Shown piece by piece: positions 57,584 to 64,000 of a stretch of 64,000 bases of DNA. Below the pieces are notes generated by a model. That model made no database searches, was not told the origin of the DNA, and saw only the letters and a list, made by a program, of their open reading frames with translations. Made by a program: the position numbers and the translations under genes. Source of the stretch: Aureobasidium sp. EXF-3400 (lineage: Eukaryota > Ascomycota > Dothideomycetes > Dothideales > Saccotheciaceae); the NCBI GenBank assembly GCA_024195585.1, contig SWBL01000183.1, positions 1 to 64,000 on the forward strand. The letters are read 5' to 3'. Each line of letters starts with the position of its first letter. The first letter of the stretch is position 1.

Positions 57584-58864
57584 ATGAGCGCAACCATGGA
57601 CTCGCAAAAGCCGGTACACACCATTGTCCTGGATACTGGTGCCATCATCCGCAACCATCCTACTGTATCGACCCTTCTCGCCCAATCCGAGCAAATCGTC
57701 ACCGTCCCCGCCATCATCACCGAAATTAGAGATGCTGCCACCCGCACCCGCGTAGAGACGCAACTTATGCCCTTCTTGACCATTCGCTCGCCAACCCCTG
57801 CGAGTATCAAGTTTGTCACCGACTTTGCCCGCAGGACTGGTGATTTAGATGTTCTTTCGAAGCCCGATATTCAGATTGTTGCCCTGGCTTACGAGCTGGA
57901 ATGCGAGCGCAATGGTGGCGACTGGAGATTGAGAAGGACACCTGGACAGAAGGGCATGAATGGCAAGCCCCCAGTCAAGGAGGAAGTCAAGTCTGAGGAG
58001 AAGGATGAGGCCAAACAAGAGGAGGTTGCAGAGATTAATCAGGACAAGACAACCAAAGCCATGCCCGAACAAACCACCGTCGATGCCTCTGTCCAGCAGC
58101 TTTCTGAAGACCTGGCACAGACAAAGATCGAGGAAGTAGAGAACACCGCTTCAGAAGAGCCCATTGCTGCTCAAGACTCTCAGCCCATCGAGACTCCCCA
58201 AGAAGAAGCCGACGACTCGGGCGAAGACTCAGATGGTGGCTGGATCACGCCCTCGAACCTCAAGAAGCACCAAGAAAAAGATTCGTCAGGCAGCACCGAG
58301 AGCATCCAAAACGTCCAAAGCGTCCTGCAGGTTGCGACTTTGACGACAGATTTCGCCATGCAAAATGTGCTTCTGCAAATAAACCTTAACCTGCTCTCGC
58401 CAACTATGCAACGCGTCAAGCACCTCAAGACCTACATTCTGCGCTGCCATGCCTGCTTCTGCACGACCAAAGAAATGAGCAAGCAATTCTGTCCCAGATG
58501 CGGAAGCCCCACGCTCACCAGAGTGGCCTGCAGCACAACATCCAACGGAGAGTTCAAGCTGCACCTGAAGAAGAACATGCAATGGAACACTCGTGGCGAT
58601 CGCTTCAGCATTCCCAAACCTGTGCATGGAAGCGCGAACGGAAGAGTCCAAGGTGGAGGTAAAGGACACTGGGGCAACGATCTCATTCTTGCAGAGGATC
58701 AGAAGGAATATACCAGGCATCACGAGACCGAGAAAAGGAGAAAGGAGAGAGACTTGATGGATGAAGACTATCTGCCTAGCATCTTGACTGGAGACCGCAA
58801 CAGCAGAGCTGGAGGCAGGATGAAGGTTGGTGGTGGTCGCAATGTCAACTCAAGAAAGCGATAG
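57584..58864 (+). CDS. NOB1: 20S pre-rRNA endonuclease Nob1
   Basis: Nob1 makes the final cut at site D that produces the 3' end of 18S rRNA in the cytoplasm. The single exon encodes 426 residues. The PIN domain opens VHTIVLDTGAIIRN with catalytic Asp17 and continues VTVPAIITEIRDAATR and LSKPDIQIVALAYEL. A long acidic insert (about 125-235) interrupts it, as in other Nob1 proteins. The zinc ribbon is CHACFCTTKEM...FCPRCG, with cysteines at about 288, 291, 304 and 307. The conserved basic tail includes LKKNMQWNTRGDRFSIPKP. All expected catalytic and structural parts are present. I chose the ATG at 57584, the first in this frame before the PIN domain. Confidence 0.95.
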   Translation: MSATMDSQKPVHTIVLDTGAIIRNHPTVSTLLAQSEQIVTVPAIITEIRDAATRTRVETQLMPFLTIRSPTPASIKFVTDFARRTGDLDVLSKPDIQIVALAYELECERNGGDWRLRRTPGQKGMNGKPPVKEEVKSEEKDEAKQEEVAEINQDKTTKAMPEQTTVDASVQQLSEDLAQTKIEEVENTASEEPIAAQDSQPIETPQEEADDSGEDSDGGWITPSNLKKHQEKDSSGSTESIQNVQSVLQVATLTTDFAMQNVLLQINLNLLSPTMQRVKHLKTYILRCHACFCTTKEMSKQFCPRCGSPTLTRVACSTTSNGEFKLHLKKNMQWNTRGDRFSIPKPVHGSANGRVQGGGKGHWGNDLILAEDQKEYTRHHETEKRRKERDLMDEDYLPSILTGDRNSRAGGRMKVGGGRNVNSRKR

Positions 58865-59293
58865 AGGCGTGAGAGGAGTGTTTGATGCCTGGTACGAATC
58901 TCTAACTTACTTGCATGGCAAGGTGTTCAAGGCGCTTTCGTCGAAATTGAGGAGTTCTAATGGTAGACATCATGATCATGGCAGATGGTATACAAAAGTG
59001 CTTTTTAGAGACCAAATCAAGGACAAGTAGATGACAGCTGGAAGAGTTTCTGGCGGTTGAAATGTTTGGTGATTTCGGGGCTTTTGCTTTACGCAAGAAA
59101 CCATTGTGATTCTCTCTCTCGGCGCTTTCATGTGGCCAAATCGAAAATATTGGGTGCTCCTCTCTACAAGTTTTATTCATCTCAAAAGAGATGATCCGTC
59201 CGATACAAGCCTGCGCCGCAGAACGCCTTTCTTTTTCCCATAGTACGAAAGAATATTCAAATGTCCATGATTGCCTTAGCAGCTAGGGTGCGC
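58865..59293. other. Convergent 3' intergenic region, no gene seen
   Basis: This is the 3' flank shared by NOB1 and NOP10. No element was recognised. Confidence 0.45.
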
Positions 59294-59821
59294 TTATTGG
59301 CCAAGAACCTTGAGGTCCTCTGTCGATTGTGTTAGTTGGTAGGGTTCGAATCAAAGGATGATGTGGGCGACGTACTCTGCTGAGTGATGAGGAGACCGTA
59401 GCGCTTCTTGAGGGTGACGCGGTGTCTGTTGGAAGAAAGTCAGCGTCTTACGGACTGAATTATGCACAGTTGTCTCTCTGTCGCCGATGGCGTTGGTCTT
59501 GCAGTTCGGCATTCAGCGTAGTGTCCACCTCTTTGCTCTTGCAGAGTGTCGTGTGCCTCGTCGTTGTGACGCAGCCTCATGTTTTGTGCATGGATTCTCG
59601 GCCTTTTAAGCACTCTCTTGTTAATTTTCACATGTTCTTTGGATCCGTCTCTTTTCTTGTCGCGCGAACAGATGGACTGATTGATCATGTCCTTACCTCG
59701 AGTACTTGTCATCGGGCGAGAAGCGAGCAGGGTGTGCAGACTTTGTGACCTCTGCGCCGTTGACCTTCTTCAAGGTGTAGACACGCTTGCCCTGGCTGTC
59801 GAGAGTGTACATAAGATGCAT
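59294..59821 (-). CDS. NOP10: H/ACA snoRNP subunit Nop10
   Basis: Nop10 is a small core protein of H/ACA ribonucleoproteins that binds the pseudouridine synthase Cbf5 during rRNA modification. It is split into short exons: 59821-59697, 59425-59376 and 59319-59294, totalling 66 residues. The sequence starts [20 protein letters not shown] and continues [15 protein letters not shown], then [16 protein letters not shown] and a short end (KDLKVLGQ). The cysteine-free, basic sequence and length match eukaryotic Nop10. The first intron (271 nt) is long for this window. The gene lies convergent to NOB1, another ribosome biogenesis gene. Confidence 0.93.
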
Positions 59822-60166
59822 ATCGACGGTATTGTGTTTGTGATGGTCGTGAGAAAAGAAGAAGGGCGTTGGTCGTGGGTATCAAAATCGATGGCGGCGT
59901 GGATGCAGGAAAAATTCGTGAAGATGCGCCGGCGGATGTGCTGAAGCTTTTGCGGAGTCGTGAATCGTCTTGGCGCTACGCGATGCCCGCCAGGGTGGAC
60001 AACAATACCAGCTGGCTTTTGGGCAACCGATTCATTTGCATACAATCATCCTTGACGGATAATACTCTCAACCAAACGGTATCCCAGGACACAAAAGACG
60101 ATCATATCCCCAACCAAGAACCAGTCACATCGACTCAAAAAGTGCAACAAGATCCAAGTCGCAACC
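59822..60166. promoter_or_regulatory. Divergent promoter region of NOP10 and LCL2
   Basis: The 345 bp between the start codons should contain both promoters. No specific site was identified. Confidence 0.4.
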
Positions 60167-60583
60167 ATGAAGACACCACTATCCCTCTTCTTTACAACGC
60201 TCCTGCTCTTCGTCCTTCCTGCATTTGCTCAATTCCAGTTCTTCGAGCAAATGTTCAACCAGGGCGGTCAGCAAAACCAACAACCCCAAAATGCTGCTTC
60301 CGACTCTGCATGGTACAAGCAACAGTACGAAGCTGGTGAGTCTCCCTTGTCAATCATCCAGCGTACATATGCTGACGCCATGCAACCAGTACATTGCGAT
60401 AAATACCTCTGCCCTTCCACCCTGTCCTGCGTACACTTTCCGCACCACTGCCCTTGCGCCTTTCCCGAGCTAGAAGACAAAGTTGAGCTGGACGATGGCA
60501 GCATGGTCTGCGTCTCAAAAGGAGGCTACAAGCCTGGTGAAGCTACAAGAAAGATCGAGTTGGCAAGAAAGGGCTTGTTGTAA
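60167..60583 (+). CDS. Lcl2-like secretory-pathway protein
   Basis: A small protein of the long-chronological-lifespan protein 2 family, thought to act in ER-associated processes. Exons are 60167-60335 and 60390-60583, giving 120 residues. A clear signal peptide ([16 protein letters not shown]) is followed by [13 protein letters not shown] and a Gln/Asn-rich spacer. The conserved cysteine core is [15 protein letters not shown] with [17 protein letters not shown]. There is no transmembrane segment after the signal peptide and no obvious HDEL retention signal at the end (RKGLL). The family function is poorly known, so the role is inferred from homology. Confidence 0.85.
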   Translation: MKTPLSLFFTTLLLFVLPAFAQFQFFEQMFNQGGQQNQQPQNAASDSAWYKQQYEAGESPLSIIQRTYADAMQPVHCDKYLCPSTLSCVHFPHHCPCAFPELEDKVELDDGSMVCVSKGGYKPGEATRKIELARKGLL

Positions 60584-60720
60584 GCCTCATGACTGTCATT
60601 TACATGGCTCTGCTTTTGAGCACCACCCTACTCTGTATGCTATCAGGAACATTCATAGCTGGTCTATGCTGCACTGTGTGCTACAAAACACAGCTCGTGA
60701 CACTGCCATACCAATGCATA

Positions 60721-62262
60721 CTAATCCATCTTCTCGGCAAATCCAACCTTTTCGACATCTGCAGCGACTGCGTCAGGACCGGGAACAGGCACTGAGCCCT
60801 TCTGTGCAACCTTTTCCATCTTGTCCGGATTTGCTTTGTATACTGTAAATGGCGCCGAATTTCTCTTGCGCTCGTTGGGACCCTCGGATTTGAATTGGTA
60901 GCCTCGTAATCTGTTTGTTCGTCAGTTTCTTTGGTCTCGATATGCAATACGCTTTGGGATACCGCCTACCTAGGACCACGGCCATTTGATTCTGGCAGTT
61001 CTGGTTCATAGAATCGCTCAAAGTCCGCAATATCCTGACCGAAGGTGCCACGATCGATGCTCTCGCGTATGCCAGCAAAAAATTCATCCATGATGTGGTG
61101 ATTGTGGATTTGCAACAACACCCAGGCCAGCATTTCTTTGGCCGACAAGAGATGCTGCAGGAAGGCGCGGTGGTGATTCGTGCATGCATAGCAAGGGCAA
61201 TCTTTGCGTAACGGTGATACATCTGTCGCGTGCTTTGTATCCCACATATCCACGCCTAGCGGCAGAGGCTCCTCTGGTATGGGGCCAGAGACAGGGAAAC
61301 GGAAGTCCAACGCTATGCCAGCGTCTGTGATGGCGCTTAGGAAAGGCAGAGTCAAGATATCTATCCCTTGGGACACGTCTTGTAGCACTGCCCGGGGGTT
61401 ATTGGGTTCGGTCAGACCGAGGCGCGGCAAAGTCATCAGCTGTTCAGGCAGGTCCCCTAGAGTGATTGTATTGTAAACAGCCAGTCCTTGTATGTCTTGC
61501 GCCATATCTTCGAGATGGTCAATGTAATATCTCTGCGAGTCGGCGGATATAGGCAGTAGTGGTGCATACAGCAGCGGCAGTTCTGGTCCTTGCTCTTTCT
61601 TGGTCTTGGTTCGTTCGTCCACGTGTGCTTGGATCCATTTTGCAGTGCGATTTGTGATTTTGTCGATCTTCTTGTAGCTGACTTTGTAATATCCATACGG
61701 AATATCTCCGAGACCGACAATGATATCCGGGTTGAGTGAAGTTGTCAGGCTTCTGAAAGTCGAGTCTTGAAGTTTGGTGAAGCCAAAAGCAGTCATGATG
61801 CTCATCTGACTATCGGTGCTTGCTCCTGGCGAAGGCACAGGTGGTGAACGGCGAGCTCCAAGAACCAGAACATGATGGTCTGGGGTCGCAGTGTATGCAC
61901 GCAGTCTTGATGATCCATCCGGCGGGTTGTACCTGAGAATCGGGGTACCTTTTTCTACGACTTTTTATTTCTTTTGGTGAGCACACACATTCGGTCAGCT
62001 TCGCTGTTCAGGCGAGAGGTTGTTGCCAAAGTGCAAACTTACAATCCTCTGCTGCCATGTATGCACCACAGATATTGGTGTGCTTGGTCACATTGTCCTG
62101 GGTCAAGTGCGGTACAGCTCCCCGGGATGCTAGAGCCAGGTAATGAGGTGTCTTGATGGCCTGTCGATTGGGCAAGCTGAGCAGTCCAGTCCTCACTGCA
62201 CTGCTCGTCGATGCTGTCGTGAAATTGAACATGGTTTCTTCGGACATGTTGGCCGATGTCAT
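60721..62262 (-). CDS. Queuine tRNA-ribosyltransferase accessory subunit 2 (QTRT2)
   Basis: QTRT2 pairs with the catalytic QTRT1 to insert queuine at the wobble position of GUN-anticodon tRNAs. Exons are 62262-62043, 61948-60970 and 60910-60721, giving 462 residues. Conserved features are TPHYLALASRGAVPHLTQDN near the N-terminus, NPDIIVGLGDIPYGYYK, and the C-terminal zinc site CPCYAC...HNHH. The closing segment PRLRGYQFKSEGPNE is assembled across the last intron. Catalytic aspartates specific to QTRT1 are not expected here. Three possible in-frame ATG codons (62262, 62247, 62232) exist and I used the first. It shares a 155-bp divergent promoter with the thymidylate kinase gene. Confidence 0.88.
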
Positions 62263-62417
62263 ATCAACATTTCAGGAACTCTTGGGCTTTGACTCGATGG
62301 ACCAAAAGTCGCTTGCCAAGCCGCTGCTTCACGCGCGTCACTTCGCGTTCCATCGTGTAGATTGAATTTGGACCACAACTTCTAGTGTCTCGATTCAACA
62401 TTGTACGAATCGCAAGA
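62263..62417. promoter_or_regulatory. Short divergent promoter, QTRT2 and thymidylate kinase
   Basis: Only 155 bp separate the two divergent start codons, so both promoters and 5' UTRs must be compressed here or overlap. Confidence 0.5.
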
Positions 62418-63169
62418 ATGCCTCGTGGAAAGCTGATTGTGTTCGAAGGCCTTGACAGATCAGGCAAGTCTACACAATGTGAGAGATTGGTGTCCTATCT
62501 TTCTGAGAGAGGCTTGCCAGTCAAACATCGTCGGTTTCCTGGTACGTGTTCCAGATCCCTTACTATGCTTGACAAGAAACTCACGTTTTGGCAGATAGAA
62601 CGACTCCAATCGGTCAAATGATCAACAACTACCTGCAAGGTCAGAGTGAACAAGAAGATCATGTCATCCATCTGCTCTTCTCTGCGAATAGATGGGAGGC
62701 AGTGTAGGTACTTCCGAATCGCTTGTATTGTAGTGACTGTCTGACATTGAACAGTGCGTCGATAGAAGCAGACATCAATGCTGGAACCACTGTTGTCATT
62801 GACAGGTACTATTATTCTGGATGTGTCTATTCTGCGGCGAAGAACAATCCCAGCCTCAGCCTCGCTTGGTGCCGCCATCCTGAAGAAGGACTTCCTCGAC
62901 CCGACTTGTGTCTATTCCTTGATATTTCTGCAGAGGACGCAGCAAAACGAGGAGGTTGGGGTGAAGAACGATACGAGAAGAAGGAGCTTCAAGATCGCGT
63001 TCGCCAGCTCTTTGCTGACATTCGAGCCACGGATGATGGTTCTGACTTTGTAACCATAGATGCTGGCCAAAGTCTTGAAACCGTTGAAAGTGCAATCCGC
63101 CGTCATGCTGAAGCCTGCATCGGCACGACAGATGATTCAAGCCCTCTGCGACGCATTCAGCCTTGGTAG
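62418..63169 (+). CDS. CDC8: Thymidylate kinase (dTMP kinase)
   Basis: This enzyme phosphorylates dTMP to dTDP for DNA synthesis. Exons are 62418-62541, 62595-62703 and 62755-63169, giving 215 residues. The P-loop is GLDRSGKST at about residues 11-19. The DR(Y/H) motif is in [15 protein letters not shown], the substrate region is [21 protein letters not shown], and the lid-type segment is [18 protein letters not shown]. The second exon contains [13 protein letters not shown] and the LLFSANRWE motif. All expected catalytic elements are present. The frame is open to a GTG upstream, but [11 protein letters not shown] is the usual start. Confidence 0.93.
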
Positions 63170-63263
63170 ATGACCTTGGTCTGTCCGTGGCATCAAGGAT
63201 TGTTGCAAGGACTCAGAAATGCGAAGGCCTTTGTTGGCAATCAGTCTACTAGACTCCTCCAGC

Positions 63264-64000
63264 TCAGTCAATCACCTCAGCTTCGTCCCAGTCGCTATCT
63301 TCAATGACTGCTTTCCGCACTTTGACGGCCGAGGAGCTTGCCGAGGGTGTGTGCTGTCCGTTCAACTCGTCGACTAGCTTCCACTCATCGCCACCGGTTG
63401 GTGTTGCTTGCATCTGTTCAACGTCCTCATAGTCTGACTGCAGTAAGACGTCGTCAAAATCCACCTCGGGATCGCTTTCGTCTGCCAGAACGTCAGGCTC
63501 CTCCGCTTCGTCTTCATCCACAACGGCAGCGCTCTTTGCACTCTCCTTGACATTCTTTTTACGACGTTTTGGCTCCTTGAACAGAGCCGTGACCTCTTTC
63601 TCGCCACGGATACGCAAGCTCAAGTCCTTCACAAGATCAGTCCAGTTTAGGCTTGATTCGCAAGACGGGCAATGTCCATGTGTTGGGACAATCGCATCTC
63701 GGGCACCATACTCGCCTTTGAGAAAATGAGTCGATAAGCATCCGACGTGGAAGATTGAGTTGCATGTCTGGTTGGAACATACAAGCGCCATTTCCTTTGT
63801 TGAATCGAGAGAAGAACAACAAATGACGCAACTGTTATTCGGCACGACCAGCAGTTTTCGGCTCTTTTCTAAGGTGGTCTTCATATGTTGATAGGTAGGG
63901 TCGATCTTGTGGATGCCAACAGGGTTCGAGGGGTCTTCTTCGAGTGCTGCTTTCTGTAAAACTGATTCGTCCATCTCAACTTCAATACCCTGACGGATAA
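63264..64000 (-). CDS. SLX1: Structure-specific endonuclease subunit Slx1, C-terminal part
   Basis: Slx1 is the nuclease subunit of the Slx1-Slx4 complex that cuts branched DNA. Only the C-terminal part lies in the window and the GIY-YIG nuclease domain is beyond the right edge. The visible frame reads on from RQGIEVEMDESVLQ without interruption at the edge, so the ATG at 63974 is probably internal. The RING-like zinc domain shows CVICCSSLDS, CSNQTCNSIFHVGCLSTHFL and GHCPSCESSLNWTDLVKD. It is followed by a basic patch (EPKRRKKNVK) and a long acidic tail ending DWDEAEVID. The zinc-domain pattern is characteristic of Slx1. Confidence 0.8.
   Translation of the reverse strand, partial: IRQGIEVEMDESVLQKAALEEDPSNPVGIHKIDPTYQHMKTTLEKSRKLLVVPNNSCVICCSSLDSTKEMALVCSNQTCNSIFHVGCLSTHFLKGEYGARDAIVPTHGHCPSCESSLNWTDLVKDLSLRIRGEKEVTALFKEPKRRKKNVKESAKSAAVVDEDEAEEPDVLADESDPEVDFDDVLLQSDYEDVEQMQATPTGGDEWKLVDELNGQHTPSASSSAVKVRKAVIEDSDWDEAEVID

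Noticed and set aside
59340..59356. GGTTCGAATC sequence resembling a tRNA T-loop
   Set aside because: It lies within a NOP10 intron and has no upstream A box, anticodon arm or acceptor pairing at tRNA spacing.
59426..59696. Candidate snoRNA in the long first intron of NOP10
   Set aside because: The intron is 271 nt and the gene is a snoRNP gene, but on the minus strand I found no convincing paired C/D boxes or H and ACA boxes with a supporting stem. Length alone is not enough.

Overview
The window is nuclear DNA from a filamentous ascomycete (Pezizomycotina). Genes are dense and lie on both strands. Most introns are 47-70 nt with GT-AG ends. The gene set is typical of moulds: an AA9 lytic polysaccharide monooxygenase with a cellulose-binding module, a CAP20-type perilipin, a Zn2Cys6 regulator, a PTH11/rhodopsin-type membrane protein, HymA/Mo25, and a possible FlbE-like developmental regulator. 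I cannot name the species; a Dothideomycete would fit but is not shown.

Layout. 0-10 kb: 3' end of an Hsp110 (Sse1/Hsp88) chaperone gene, a degenerate repeat cluster, a 2EXR-like hypothetical protein and the large Arf exchange factor Sec7. 10-20 kb: mitochondrial pyruvate dehydrogenase E2, a DHA1 drug transporter, an AA9 LPMO, and a Leu3/War1-type zinc-cluster regulator divergent from the LPMO; related repeat copies reappear here. 20-30 kb: IST1, a FlbE-like protein, a CIR_N/LENG1-like nuclear protein, an FKBP reading frame that continues into a STIMATE/vacuolar membrane protein, a Csk1-type kinase and Mo25. 30-44 kb: an ArAE_2/BRE4-like transporter, DPH5, SPT3, a rhodopsin-domain protein, an RBR E3 ligase and MAD1. 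44-54 kb: a perilipin, a 2.7 kb stretch without recognisable genes, and a 1990-residue single-exon protein with POT1/Cdc13-like OB folds. 54-64 kb: an RNA-binding protein with a degenerate exonuclease fold, RRM and RanBP2 fingers, then NOB1, NOP10, LCL2, QTRT2, thymidylate kinase and the 3' end of SLX1.

Most genes are single-copy housekeeping genes in no operon-like order. Several share short divergent promoters: DPH5/SPT3 (292 bp), QTRT2/thymidylate kinase (155 bp) and FKBP/kinase (about 400 bp). NOB1 and NOP10 (ribosome and snoRNP biogenesis) are convergent neighbours. The most unusual observations are the FKBP-STIMATE continuous reading frame, a dispersed and partly inverted repeat family that also sits in an oversized intron, repeated EIDPALL motifs in the telomere-type protein, and the apparent loss of catalytic residues in the ERI1-like RNA-binding protein. 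Exon boundaries were set by hand from splice consensus, reading frame and family resemblance.
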